64,000 nt of DNA from Streptomyces montanisoli (lineage in GTDB: Bacteria; Actinomycetota; Actinomycetes; Streptomycetales; Streptomycetaceae). The notes below the pieces were generated by a model. The model ran no database searches. It was not told where the DNA came from and worked only from the letters and a program-made list of their open reading frames with translations. Position 1 is the stretch's first letter. The number at the start of each line of letters is the position of its first letter. Of this stretch, positions 1 through 8,841 are shown piece after piece. The position numbers and the translations under genes were made by a program. The stretch covers positions 1 to 64,000 of the forward strand of contig NZ_JAGIQL010000008.1 of NCBI RefSeq assembly GCF_017813245.1, given 5' to 3'.

Positions 1-132
1 CGCGTGCGCCTGGGGCGCGCCCTGTGTGCGCCGGCGGGCAGGCCCGATGCGGCCGGGCGCCGCGCTCGCCGGGCGTCTGTGCGGCTGTGCGGGGTGCGGG
101 CGCGTTCGCCTGGTCCGCTCGCGTCGGGCGGG

Positions 133-1527
133 TCAGGCGATGTGTTCCGCGTCCATTTCTTCCTGGAAGCGGCGGTACGCCTCACGCAGTGGCGCACGCA
201 GTGTGTTCTCGCTCAGCGGGCCGCCCGCGCGGCCCCTGATGTCGTACATCTCCATGAGGTAGCGGCCCAGTTGGCGCTCGTTGGGTGCGTCGCCGTTCTC
301 GCTGATGAACTTCCTGAAGGCGTTGTAGACGTGCTCCTCGCGTTCCGAGGTGTCGGGCGTCTGGGTGGCCGGGGGCGGCGGCGTCGTCGGCTCGGGTGCG
401 TTCCCGGCCTCCGGCTCCGGCTCCGGGCCGAACTCCGGCTCCGGGCCGAACTCCGGCTCGGGTGCCGGGGCTTGGCCCGGGCCCTGCGGCGGGAGTACCG
501 GGGTCGGCTCAAGGCCTTCCACGTACGTGGGGTTGTACGCGCCCTTGTAGGCGGCCTGAGGGAGGCTCTGCGCGGCGAACCACGGACTGGCGTCCTGCGG
601 TTGGTCGTCCTCCTGCAGCTCGGCCCACTCCTCCTGCTCCCAACGCGGGTCCTGGTACGGCTCCTCGTACGGCTCGTGGCCCTGCCGGTCCTGCTGTCCG
701 AACGGCGCGGGCGGCGCCTGGCGTTGGCCCGGGAGGTGGGCGCGTGGCGGCTCGACGGCCGGTGCCGCAGGCGGCTTCGCCAGATCGACGTTGCCGGCAC
801 CGGCGCCGGCGGGCGCGGCGGGGACGATCGCCGCCACCGCGTCGATGCCCGCGGCGGCGAGCCCCGCGGAGGCCGTGTCCGCGAGCGGCACGCCGTACTT
901 GGCGAGGCGCAGCGGCATCAGCGACTCCACCGGGGCCTTCCTGCGCCAGCCGCGGCCGAAGCGGGCCTGGAGCCTCGACTGGTAGATCAGCCGGTCCTGT
1001 TCGAGCTTGATGACCTGCTCGTAGCTGCGCAGCTCCCACAGCTTCATCCGCCGCCACAGCAGGAACGTCGGGACGGGCGACAGCAGCCAGCGGGTCAGCC
1101 GCACGCCTTCCATGTGCTTGTCGGCGGTGATGTCGGCGATCCTGCCGACCGCGTGCCGCGCCGCCTCCACCGTGACGATGAACAGCAGCGGGATGACGGC
1201 GTGCATGCCGACGCCCAGCGGGTCGGGCCAGGCGGCGGCGCCGTTGAAGGCGATCGTCGCGGCCGTCAGGACCCAGGCGGCCTGCCGCAGCAGGGGGAAC
1301 GGGATGCGGATCCAGGTCAGCAGCAGGTCGAGCGCCAGCAGCACGCAGATGCCCGCGTCGATGCCGACGGGGAAGACGACCGCGAAGGCGCCGAAGCCCT
1401 TGCTCTCGGCAAGCGCGCGCACGGCCGCGTACGAACCGGCGAAGCCGATGCCCGCGATGATCACCGCGCCGCTGACGACGACGCCGACCAGTATTCGATG
1501 CGTCCGTGACAACTGCATCGCGGCCAC
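133..1527 (-). CDS. DUF2637 membrane protein with acidic proline-rich tail
   Basis: Predicted 464-residue membrane protein. Four hydrophobic segments lie at about residues 12-33, 44-70, 81-98 and 104-122, the pattern of the DUF2637 (Spd/KorB-linked) family found in Streptomyces chromosomes and conjugative plasmids. A basic stretch follows, then a Pro/Glu-rich low-complexity region (about 240-390) with repeated EPEFGP units, then a short helical domain (about 395-464). The tail is probably cytoplasmic. The ATG at 1527 precedes MQLSRTHRI and fits the first membrane segment. The next gene on the same strand is a lipoprotein 144 bp upstream. The exact role is unknown, and a link to transfer or septal functions is only a family-level inference. 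Confidence 0.85.
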   Translation of the reverse strand: MAAMQLSRTHRILVGVVVSGAVIIAGIGFAGSYAAVRALAESKGFGAFAVVFPVGIDAGICVLLALDLLLTWIRIPFPLLRQAAWVLTAATIAFNGAAAWPDPLGVGMHAVIPLLFIVTVEAARHAVGRIADITADKHMEGVRLTRWLLSPVPTFLLWRRMKLWELRSYEQVIKLEQDRLIYQSRLQARFGRGWRRKAPVESLMPLRLAKYGVPLADTASAGLAAAGIDAVAAIVPAAPAGAGAGNVDLAKPPAAPAVEPPRAHLPGQRQAPPAPFGQQDRQGHEPYEEPYQDPRWEQEEWAELQEDDQPQDASPWFAAQSLPQAAYKGAYNPTYVEGLEPTPVLPPQGPGQAPAPEPEFGPEPEFGPEPEPEAGNAPEPTTPPPPATQTPDTSEREEHVYNAFRKFISENGDAPNERQLGRYLMEMYDIRGRAGGPLSENTLRAPLREAYRRFQEEMDAEHIA

Positions 1528-1671
1528 GCGCGATCCCCTCCCGTTGTCGTCCTCAGGGCCTCACGGCCTCGAAGGCCTCAAGGCCTCAGGGACCCACCGG
1601 GCCCCCGTCTGCCGCCCTCCGGCGGGGCAACAGCCTTGCACACGCGTACGGATGCCCGGGGCGCCGGGGCG
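1528..1671. repeat. Intergenic GGCCTCA-type short repeats
   Basis: The stretch at about 1553-1590 holds several near-identical 'GGCCTCA(A/C/G)' units in a row, giving a locally repetitive block between the DUF2637 gene and the lipoprotein gene. No stable long hairpin or small ORF was recognised. Confidence 0.4.
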
Positions 1672-2568
1672 TCAGCCCGTCGTGCTCGCCTTCTTGGACG
1701 GCGACGCCGAGCCGGACGGCTTCGCGCCGGACTTCTTGCCCGACGTGCCGTCCGACTTGGCGCTCGACTTGCCGCTCGACTTCGACGGGCTCGGCGAGGA
1801 CGACTTCGAGGAGCCGGAGGACGGGGACGCCGTGCCGGAGCCCGAGCCGCTGCCGCCGCTCGTGATCACCTCGATCGCGCCCTTCGCGGCCGACACCGCG
1901 TCCTTCGAGATGTCCGACACGCTCGGCGACTTCTCGCCCGCGTACCCGGCGCCGTTGTACGTCAGCGCCAGGACCACGTTGTCCGCGCGCGCCACAACCG
2001 TCGCGTAGGAGAAGTCCTCGCCCGTCTTGCGCAGGGTGTAGGTGATCGTGGTGGCCTGGCTGCCGATGCCCGTGGCCGGGTGCGTCATGACGCTCTTGGC
2101 GCCCGACGTCGTCTGCGCGACCTCGATGGCGTTGGCGTACTGCTTGGACGCCTGCGCGTCGCCGCTGCCGATCGTCGACTGGGAGTCGTAGCGCTGCAGC
2201 GAGACTTCGAGCCAGCGGTACTGGGAGCCGTCGACGCCCTTGTTCTTCAGGCCGTTCCAGTGGCAGCTGCCGTGCGCGTTCACGTCCGTCGACGTGCCGG
2301 CCGTGCCGCTCTTGTCCTTGGAGGACGGGACGAGCTTGCCGATCGTCTTCGAGTCGATGATCTTGCAGGCGTCCGGAAGGGTGCGGTACTTCGCCGGCGT
2401 GACGGACGGCGAGGCCTTGGCGGTCTTGCTCGACGCGGAGGCGTCCGCCGCGTCCTTGCCGCCTCCGCTGCCTGAGCCGGAGCCGGACGAGCAGCCGGCG
2501 ACGACGAGCAGCGCAGGAACGGCCGCGGCGGCGAGGATGCGGGGGAGTCGCGAGGCTGATCGGCGCAT
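1672..2568 (-). CDS. DUF3558 family lipoprotein
   Basis: A 298-residue predicted lipoprotein. It has a basic N-terminus, a hydrophobic stretch and a lipobox ending at Cys26 (VVAGC), then a Gly/Ser linker. The DUF3558 domain spans about residues 60-235, with the conserved DACKIID and CHWNG-type segments carrying two cysteines. A Ser/Lys/Pro-rich tail (about 240-298) may lie against the cell wall. An SD (GAAGGAA) precedes the ATG at 2568. A second DUF3558 lipoprotein lies just upstream on the same strand, so the two look like tandem paralogues. The family is secreted and actinobacterial, with no established function. Confidence 0.85.
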   Translation of the reverse strand: MRRSASRLPRILAAAAVPALLVVAGCSSGSGSGSGGGKDAADASASSKTAKASPSVTPAKYRTLPDACKIIDSKTIGKLVPSSKDKSGTAGTSTDVNAHGSCHWNGLKNKGVDGSQYRWLEVSLQRYDSQSTIGSGDAQASKQYANAIEVAQTTSGAKSVMTHPATGIGSQATTITYTLRKTGEDFSYATVVARADNVVLALTYNGAGYAGEKSPSVSDISKDAVSAAKGAIEVITSGGSGSGSGTASPSSGSSKSSSPSPSKSSGKSSAKSDGTSGKKSGAKPSGSASPSKKASTTG

Positions 2569-2708
2569 GGTTCCTTCAGTCGTTGCTATCGGGCGGTCAT
2601 TGCTGTCGTGTCCGAGCCGCCACGTTAACCGCAGGAAGGCCGGCGCAGGGCCCGGGCGCCGGGGACCGTCCCCTCATCGCGGGGTCCGTGCGGACCGCCG
2701 CCGGGCGC

Positions 2709-3659
2709 CTACTGGTCGAACTCGTCGGCCAGCTTCTTGGCCAGCGCCTGCGCCCTGTCCTGCAGTTCCTTGCTGTCGGGGACCTCGTCCGGATGCGTCG
2801 GCTGCTGCGTGTACGTGACGGTCACGATCACGTTCGATGTGCGAAAGACCACGCTCACGGTCCGGTTCTGGGTGGCCGATCCGGACTGGGTGAGCTTGTC
2901 GTTCACGTACGCGGCGTCGCCGAGCCCGCTCAGCGTGCGCGGCAGCAGGTCCGGGGCCGAGGTGTCGCCGTTGGCGCCCCCGCCGGAACCGGAGCCGGCG
3001 TCCGATGAGTCCGCCGAGCCCGTGGCCGTGGCGGACGGCGAGCCCGAGGGCGACCCCGACGGGGATCCCGACGGGGATCCGGACGGCGAACCGCCGGTCT
3101 GGCCGTCGGAGCCGCTGCCCGGCCCGCTGCCGCCGTTCGTCCCCGTGTCCGTGGACGCCGACGAGCCCGGGGTCGGGATGTGCGCTGCCTGCTGCTTCTT
3201 CGTGAAGACCTGCTTCGCGCGGTCCGCGTCGCTGACCGACGCGTCGTACGAGACGACGCGCTCGATGTCCACCGACAGCCGGTGCGACGAGCTGGGCGAG
3301 TCGGCCTTCCAGCCGCACCCGACCCTGCGGTCCGTGTCGTACGTCACGGCCGGGGTGCCCTGCAGGGCGCGCTCCTGCTGGTCGGGGCTGAGGGAGGAGA
3401 TGCCGGGGAGCAGGTCCTTGAGCATGGACGTGGGCACGGCGCCGCAGGGTTCGAGCAGCGTGCGGTACTTGCCGGGCGCGGGCATCGACAGCGTCGGGTC
3501 GCCCTGCTTGGGGTCGGTGGGCGACGCTCCTGCGCTGCCGCCCGACGTGCAACCGCTCGCGACGAGCGCGACGAGCAGGGCCGCGAGGCCGGGCGCGTAC
3601 ACCTTGCGTAGCGCGCCGCGCTGTACGCCACGGCGCGCCTTGTGCGCGATTCGCTGCAC
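2709..3659 (-). CDS. Second DUF3558 family lipoprotein
   Basis: A 316-residue predicted lipoprotein. I chose the GTG at 3659 because an AGGAGG SD lies about 7 nt upstream and it gives a proper signal peptide ending in a lipobox at Cys37 (VASGC). A longer open frame extends further upstream but lacks a signal-like start. The DUF3558 region contains EPCGAVPTSMLKDLLPG and a GCGWKA segment with cysteines. Residues near 195-215 are a GSPS tandem (12-nt DNA repeats near 3042-3090), then a Gly/Ser-rich linker. It is paralogous to the downstream gene at 1672-2568. Membrane-anchored, outward-facing and of unknown function. Confidence 0.82.
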   Translation of the reverse strand: MQRIAHKARRGVQRGALRKVYAPGLAALLVALVASGCTSGGSAGASPTDPKQGDPTLSMPAPGKYRTLLEPCGAVPTSMLKDLLPGISSLSPDQQERALQGTPAVTYDTDRRVGCGWKADSPSSSHRLSVDIERVVSYDASVSDADRAKQVFTKKQQAAHIPTPGSSASTDTGTNGGSGPGSGSDGQTGGSPSGSPSGSPSGSPSGSPSATATGSADSSDAGSGSGGGANGDTSAPDLLPRTLSGLGDAAYVNDKLTQSGSATQNRTVSVVFRTSNVIVTVTYTQQPTHPDEVPDSKELQDRAQALAKKLADEFDQ

Positions 3660-3995
3660 GGTGCGGAGCCTCCTGGGGGACGTGTCGGTGATGGCGGCCG
3701 GCGGTGAAAAGCGTTTGCCGCGCTGGGGCGGACGATGGACACAATGTGTACCGCACACGCCGTCGGCGCTGATGGGCGGCCCTTTCGCCACCATTCGGCA
3801 CCTCGTGGGGCGCGGTGCGCTCCGTGTGCCCTGTGGGGTGGCCGGTGCGCCGTGTGCATCGTAATTCTTCGGCGGGAACAGGGAGCTGAAGAAGCCGCGA
3901 AACGGGTTGAAGCGCTCGAATCGGGTGAACCCGGCATGAGCAACGTCGGGCTGTCTCGTTCCGGCGCACAGTGACAATCGGGGGTATCGAGCACC
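3660..3995. other. Divergent intergenic region between lipoprotein and rtcB
   Basis: These 336 bp separate two divergently transcribed genes and must hold both promoters. A perfect 11-bp palindrome, ACACAATGTGT, lies at 3739-3749 and could be an operator. A run of G (CGGGGG) about 12-17 nt upstream of the rtcB ATG is a weak SD. No small ORF with an SD and no RNA-like structure was found. Confidence 0.45.
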
Positions 3996-5189
3996 ATGAC
4001 ATATGTAGAGGTTCCGGGTCAGAAGGTCCCGATCCGGATGTGGGCGGACCCGCGCGGCGTCGAGGACGCGGCGATGGGGCAGCTGCGGAACGTGGCGTCG
4101 CTCCCGTGGATCAAGGGCCTCGCCGTGATGCCGGACGTGCACTACGGCAAGGGCGCGACGGTCGGTTCCGTCATCGCGATGCAGGGCGCGGTGTGCCCGG
4201 CGGCGGTCGGCGTGGACATCGGCTGCGGGATGTCCGCGGTGAAGACGTCGCTGACCGCGTCCGACCTGCCCGGCGACCTGTCCCGCCTGCGCAGCAGGAT
4301 CGAGCGGGCGATCCCGGTGGGCCGGGGGCTGCACGACGAGCCGGTGGACCCGCACGGGACGCACGGGTTCGCCACGGCCGGCTGGGACGACCTCTGGAAC
4401 CGGTTCGGGCGCCTGGCGGAGTCGGTGAAGCACCGGGAGAGCCGGGCCAGGAGGCAGATCGGCACGCTCGGCTCCGGCAACCACTACATCGAGGTCAACA
4501 TCGGGCACGACGACGCGGTGTGGCTGACGCTGCACTCCGGCTCGCGCAACATCGGCAAGGAGCTGGCCGACCACCACATCGGCGTCGCACAGGGCCTGCC
4601 GCACAACCAGGGGCTCGTCGACCGCGACCTCGCGGTGTTCGTCTCGGACACGCCGCAGATGGCCGCGTACCGCCGCGACCTCTACTGGGCGCAGGAGTAC
4701 GCCAGGTACAACCGGTCGATCATGATGGGGCTCCTGAAGGACGTCGTGCGCAAGGAGTTCAAGAAGGCCGGCGTCACGTTCGTGCAGGAGATCAGCTGCC
4801 ACCACAACTACGTGGCGGAGGAGCGGTACGACGGCATGGACCTGCTGGTCACCCGCAAGGGCGCGATCCGCGCGGGCGGCGGCGACCTCGGGATCATCCC
4901 GGGCTCCATGGGCACGGGCTCGTACATCGTGCGGGGCCTGGGGAACGCGGCGGCGTTCAACTCCGCGTCGCACGGCGCGGGCCGCCGCATGAGCCGGAAC
5001 GCGGCGAAGCGCCGCTTCTCCACGAGGGATCTGGAGGAGCAGACGCGGGGTGTGGAGTGCCGCAAGGACTCGGGTGTGGTGGACGAGATCCCCGGCGCGT
5101 ACAAGCCGATCGAGCAGGTCATGGAGCGCCAGACGGATCTCGTCGAGGTGGTCACGAAGCTGCGGCAGGTGGTGTGCGTCAAGGGGTGA
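3996..5189 (+). CDS. rtcB: RtcB RNA-splicing ligase
   Basis: A 397-residue RtcB ligase. The family joins 2',3'-cyclic-phosphate or 3'-phosphate RNA ends to 5'-OH ends using GTP and Mn2+. The motifs appear in order: PDVHYGKGATVGSV near residues 47-60, GVDIGCGMSAVK (metal-binding Asp and Cys), GSGNHYIEV, HSGSRNIGKEL, GSMGTGSYIV, and SHGAGRRMSR containing the His that is guanylylated in characterised RtcB enzymes (His326 here). Length is typical of the shorter bacterial form. The gene stands alone, with no archease or RtcA/RtcR partner. A strong hairpin follows. The cytosolic role is probably tRNA or mRNA repair. Confidence 0.95.
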   Translation: MTYVEVPGQKVPIRMWADPRGVEDAAMGQLRNVASLPWIKGLAVMPDVHYGKGATVGSVIAMQGAVCPAAVGVDIGCGMSAVKTSLTASDLPGDLSRLRSRIERAIPVGRGLHDEPVDPHGTHGFATAGWDDLWNRFGRLAESVKHRESRARRQIGTLGSGNHYIEVNIGHDDAVWLTLHSGSRNIGKELADHHIGVAQGLPHNQGLVDRDLAVFVSDTPQMAAYRRDLYWAQEYARYNRSIMMGLLKDVVRKEFKKAGVTFVQEISCHHNYVAEERYDGMDLLVTRKGAIRAGGGDLGIIPGSMGTGSYIVRGLGNAAAFNSASHGAGRRMSRNAAKRRFSTRDLEEQTRGVECRKDSGVVDEIPGAYKPIEQVMERQTDLVEVVTKLRQVVCVKG

Positions 5190-5223
5190 CGGGGGCCGGG
5201 CGACGGGCGCAGGCGCCCCGGAT

Positions 5224-5264
5224 GCCCGCTGCCCCGTCACACACGGTGTGACGGGGCAGCGGGC
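5224..5264. terminator. Bidirectional terminator hairpin
   Basis: A perfect 19-bp inverted repeat (arms 5224-5242 and 5246-5264, left arm GCCCGCTGCCCCGTCACAC) with a 3-nt loop sits between the convergent rtcB and GH97 genes. There is no T-tract, as is common for Streptomyces terminators. Confidence 0.85.
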
Positions 5265-5286
5265 TGCGGGCAGCAGGCTGCGATGC

Positions 5287-8025
5287 TCAGTCCGCGCAGG
5301 TGAGGCGTGCCAGGCCCCAGTCCGCGTGGTCGTAGTTCTTGTTGTCGCCGCCGTCGCCGACGACGAGGCCGAGCGTGTGCACGCCGGTGACGTCGACGGT
5401 CAGGTCGACCGCGCTGTCCCCGCCACGGAGCACGCCGGTCGTCGCGAGCCGGCGGCCGTCGTCGCCGAGGACGGTGAACGTGACGCTGCCGTTCCCGTTC
5501 GTCTCGTCGTCGACGCCGACGTGGGCCTCGAAGCGGGTGCAGCGGCCCTGGAGGTCGATGCCCACCTGCGAGGGCGCGTTCATGCCCAGGCCCTTCGCAT
5601 ACACGGTGCCGCCCACCGTCAGGGGCTGCCCGTCCTGCCCGCCGGCCTCGCCGTTGGACATGTCGCGCTCGACCGGCCCGTAGCCGTTGGTCTCGGTGAG
5701 GAACGGCTGGTCACTGGCGTAGACGGTGCCGTGCAGCGGGATGGACAACTTGACGACCTTCTCGACGTGGATGGGCGGGACCTTCCCGCCCGCCGGGTCG
5801 GCATAGGTGACGACCACGGGCACGTCGATCTCCCCGCCCGGCTGGTCCTTGCCGACCGTCACCGTCCAGTTGCCGTCGAGTGCCCTGCCCGCCGGGAGCG
5901 TCCCCGCCCTGACGTCGCGGCCGGTGACGCTCCAGCCCGCGGGGAGCCGGTCGCGGTCCACCGTCATCCGCACCCTGTGCAGTGCGGCTCCTTCCGGCAG
6001 CGTGAACGTCGCGCCGATCCCGGCCTTCTGCCCGGGGCCCGCGGTCACGGCCGCGGGGTCGAGAGTCAGGGAGGCGGCGGGCGCGGTGACGACCGGCTCC
6101 TCGCAGTCGGTGCGGCCCCTGGTGGCGGGGCAGGCCAGCGTGACGAAGCCGCCCTCGGCGGCCGTGGGGACCGCGAGGGTGTCCGCGGCGGTCACCGTGC
6201 GGACGGTGCGCCGCAGCCGGCCGTCGCTGTCGCCGATCGTCTCCACGAGCCACCTGCCCTTGCCCAGGAAGCCGAGCGGCGCCTTCATCGTGTCGCTCGT
6301 GCCGGCGAGGATGCCCCCGACGAACCAGCGGTGCCCGCTGCGGCGTGCGATGACGGCCTGGCGGTCGCCGGCCGGCTGCGCGCCTGGGCCTCCGGAGACC
6401 AGCCGGGTCTCGTCCCAGGTCGTGGGGAGCTGTTCGAGGAAGCGCTCGGCCACCGGATGCGCGGCGAACCCCTCGGGGTTGTCGCCGAGGCTGGTCCAGC
6501 CGGACTCGAAGACCACGGGCAGCGCCAGCTCGTGCCCCAGGGAGTCCTGCCGGCCAGGACGCGAGAACCACGTCGGCGTGTAGTCCATCGAGCCGACGAT
6601 GTTGCGGGTGAATGCGAGGAAGATATCGCGGGTCGAATGCTGCCCGTTCTCCTCCCCGCGCACCGCCTCGACGCTCATCACCTGCGGCCAGGTGCGCTGG
6701 AGCCCGCGGGGGATCGTCGCGCCGTGGAAGTCGATCATGAGCTTGAGCCTGGCCGTGTCACGCAGGATCGCGTCGTACCACTGGAAGGTGGACTGCGAGT
6801 CCGAGTACATGTAGTCGACCTTGACGCCCGCGACGCCCCACGCCTTGACCTTCGGCAGCCAGGCGTCGCGCTGCTGCTGGGTCTTCAGGTCGTTCCAGTC
6901 GAACCAGAGGATCACGTCGACGCCCTTGGCGCGCGCGTAGCGCACCAGCTCGGGGACCCAGCTCGCCTGCCATCCGGCGTCCACGAGCGTGTACTGGAGC
7001 CCGTGCTCGGCCGCGTAGTCGACGAAGTCGCGCTGCCGGCCGTAGTCGCCGGGGCTCGATCCGTCGCTCAGCCAGGACCAGTCGTCCACGCCGGGACGTA
7101 TCCACGAGGTGTCCCTGACCTTGGACGGCGGGGCGAGGTCGTCCACGAGGGTGGAGCCGACCAGCGTGTCCAGGCTTCCCACGATCGCGGTGCGCCACGG
7201 CGTCGCCAGCGGCCCGTCCGACGTGACGGGCGCGCCGTCGGCGAGCGCCACCGAGTAGGCGGAGCCGCCGGCCACATGGTCGAGATGGCTGCCGGAGTAC
7301 CGGCCGTCGACGTCCGCCTCCGTGAGGAGCACGTAGGTGCCACCGACCTCGAACAGCGTCGGGTAGCCGAACGAGCACGTGTCGCCGGTGCACGTGCCGG
7401 GCCGCGCCTCGTTGGCCGCGCCCGCGGTGGTCTCGGTCCGCTCGGTCTCGTAGCTGGTCACGTACGGCTGCAACCAGGCCTTGGCGTCCGTCGGGACCTC
7501 GAACGTCGACGCCTCGCTCTCGACGGTGACCGGACCGCGGTCGTTCAGCAGGTACCGGTAGGCGACGCCGTCGTCCGACACCCGCACCACCACGCCGAGC
7601 CGCGCTCCGTCGGCGCCGCGGAAGGTGAACGTCGCCTCCCGCATGGTGGCCGAACGGCGCAGCTGCTTGCCGGTGGTCATCCGGTAGGACTCGTGGACCG
7701 TGCGGTCGTGCCTCTTGACGAGCCGCAGGCCCTTCGTCAGATCGTGCCGTGCGGTGCGGATGCCGAGCCGTCCCGGCAGCAGCACGGGCGCGCTGCCGCG
7801 GTCGACCGCGAGGCGCAGCTCGCCCGCCGAGTCGAGATCGAGTTCGGCGCTGAGGGTCGAGCGGCCGGGCTCGTTCACGGTCCAGGTGTTCGCGGGGTGC
7901 GGTGCGGTGGGGTGCGGTGCGGCGCCGGCCGGCGCGGCGGCCGCCACGGCCAGCCCGCTGCCCAGCAGCGCCGACAGTGCCACCCCGGACACCGCCCGCC
8001 GGAATCTTTCGCGGATGGATCGCAT
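5287..8025 (-). CDS. Secreted GH97 glycosidase with NPCBM domain
   Basis: A 912-residue secreted enzyme with a twin-Arg-containing signal peptide (about residues 1-36). Domain order: GH97 N-terminal beta-sandwich (about 45-285); catalytic barrel (about 295-560) with ILWFDWNDL, GVKVDYMYSD (Asp404), MIDFHGA and MSVEAVRGEE; GH97 C-terminal domain (about 570-670); a NEW3-type domain (about 685-790); and a terminal NPCBM carbohydrate-binding domain. Known GH97 members are alpha-glucosidases or alpha-galactosidases. The Asp in the VDYMYSD position resembles the retaining alpha-galactosidase branch, but the substrate is not settled by sequence alone. The gene is monocistronic and faces rtcB across a terminator. 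Confidence 0.9.
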   Translation of the reverse strand: MRSIRERFRRAVSGVALSALLGSGLAVAAAAPAGAAPHPTAPHPANTWTVNEPGRSTLSAELDLDSAGELRLAVDRGSAPVLLPGRLGIRTARHDLTKGLRLVKRHDRTVHESYRMTTGKQLRRSATMREATFTFRGADGARLGVVVRVSDDGVAYRYLLNDRGPVTVESEASTFEVPTDAKAWLQPYVTSYETERTETTAGAANEARPGTCTGDTCSFGYPTLFEVGGTYVLLTEADVDGRYSGSHLDHVAGGSAYSVALADGAPVTSDGPLATPWRTAIVGSLDTLVGSTLVDDLAPPSKVRDTSWIRPGVDDWSWLSDGSSPGDYGRQRDFVDYAAEHGLQYTLVDAGWQASWVPELVRYARAKGVDVILWFDWNDLKTQQQRDAWLPKVKAWGVAGVKVDYMYSDSQSTFQWYDAILRDTARLKLMIDFHGATIPRGLQRTWPQVMSVEAVRGEENGQHSTRDIFLAFTRNIVGSMDYTPTWFSRPGRQDSLGHELALPVVFESGWTSLGDNPEGFAAHPVAERFLEQLPTTWDETRLVSGGPGAQPAGDRQAVIARRSGHRWFVGGILAGTSDTMKAPLGFLGKGRWLVETIGDSDGRLRRTVRTVTAADTLAVPTAAEGGFVTLACPATRGRTDCEEPVVTAPAASLTLDPAAVTAGPGQKAGIGATFTLPEGAALHRVRMTVDRDRLPAGWSVTGRDVRAGTLPAGRALDGNWTVTVGKDQPGGEIDVPVVVTYADPAGGKVPPIHVEKVVKLSIPLHGTVYASDQPFLTETNGYGPVERDMSNGEAGGQDGQPLTVGGTVYAKGLGMNAPSQVGIDLQGRCTRFEAHVGVDDETNGNGSVTFTVLGDDGRRLATTGVLRGGDSAVDLTVDVTGVHTLGLVVGDGGDNKNYDHADWGLARLTCAD

Positions 8026-8171
8026 GTGCAGCCTCCGGGACTTGACGGCCCTTCACAAACAACTACGAACTTTTCTCACAGTTTTCCACCACATGCCACC
8101 GGAACTCAACACGCCGTCACGTGCGAGTCCGAAGCCGGACACGTCGGCCGGTCGGCCTACTCCCGGTCGGC

Positions 8172-8756
8172 CTACTCCCGGTCGTGGGGCGGCGTCAGGA
8201 GCGGGAAGACGCGCGCGATCGCGGCGACCGCCACCGCGTCGCGCGGCCGGCGGGACGGGGAGGCGTCGCGCACCGCGTAGGCGCGCAGCCGCTCCTCGAA
8301 GGAGCGTGCCAGCTCGGCCGCCTCGGACGGGGTCAGGTACACCACCGCGCTGACCGCCTCGTCCTCGCGCCCACGCCACTCCAGGGGCGCCCGCTCCCGG
8401 TGCTCCAGCCAGCGGTCGTAGCTCTCGTTCTCCAGCGCGCGCGTCAGCGTGGCGAATTCGGCGCCCGGTCCGTCGCTTGCCGGTGTCGTCCCGTCGTCGC
8501 CGGTGTCCTCCCAGCGCAGCCGCCACGGCTTGGCCCGGCCGCCAGCGTGAGGGGCTTCCTCGATCAGGCCGTACCGGGCGAGTTGGCGCAGGTGGAACGA
8601 GCAGAGACCGGAACTGTGCCCGAGATGCCGCGCCGCCTCCGTCGCCGTCAGCGTGCCGTGCTCCGCCAGCAGGTCGAGGAGCGCGAGGCGCACGGGGTGG
8701 TCGGGGAGCAGGCGCGGGGCGGTGGGGGCGAAGCGGGGCAGTGGTTCGTCGCTCAT
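8172..8756 (-). CDS. ArsR/winged-helix transcriptional regulator
   Basis: A 194-residue regulator. The winged-helix domain occupies about residues 10-75 (PVRLALLDLLAEHG..TATEAARHLG..SSGLCSFHLRQLARYGLIEE), typical of ArsR-like repressors. A helical C-terminal half (about 95-190) carries no cysteine metal site, so a non-metal ligand is likelier. The ATG at 8756 starts MSDEPLPRF. An upstream extension is open but has no fitting start. The gene diverges from a peptide deformylase, and two identical TTTGCAAA palindromes lie immediately upstream of its start codon, so autoregulation and control of the deformylase gene are plausible inferences. Confidence 0.82.
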   Translation of the reverse strand: MSDEPLPRFAPTAPRLLPDHPVRLALLDLLAEHGTLTATEAARHLGHSSGLCSFHLRQLARYGLIEEAPHAGGRAKPWRLRWEDTGDDGTTPASDGPGAEFATLTRALENESYDRWLEHRERAPLEWRGREDEAVSAVVYLTPSEAAELARSFEERLRAYAVRDASPSRRPRDAVAVAAIARVFPLLTPPHDRE

Positions 8757-8781
8757 TTTGCAAAGCGTGCTACTTTGCAAA
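8757..8781. promoter_or_regulatory. Twin TTTGCAAA operator candidate
   Basis: Two identical 8-bp palindromes, TTTGCAAA, lie at 8757-8764 and 8774-8781, 17 bp apart, embedded in a longer direct repeat (TTTGCAAAGC). They abut the regulator's start codon and lie 60-85 bp upstream of the deformylase start. Binding by the ArsR-like protein is inferred from position. Confidence 0.6.
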
Positions 8782-8841
8782 GCCCTGTGCAAGCCGCGGT
8801 CGCCGGTGGTCGCGCCCCGGCCCGTTCCCCGAGGAGTACGC

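Noticed and set aside
3660-5240. N-terminal extension of the second lipoprotein through rtcB
   Set aside because: The extra residues are the antisense of rtcB; GTG 3659 has an SD and a proper signal peptide.
5050-8280. A 1076-codon plus-strand open frame across the GH97 gene
   Set aside because: High-GC antisense shadow; the minus strand has full GH97 and NPCBM domains and a signal peptide.
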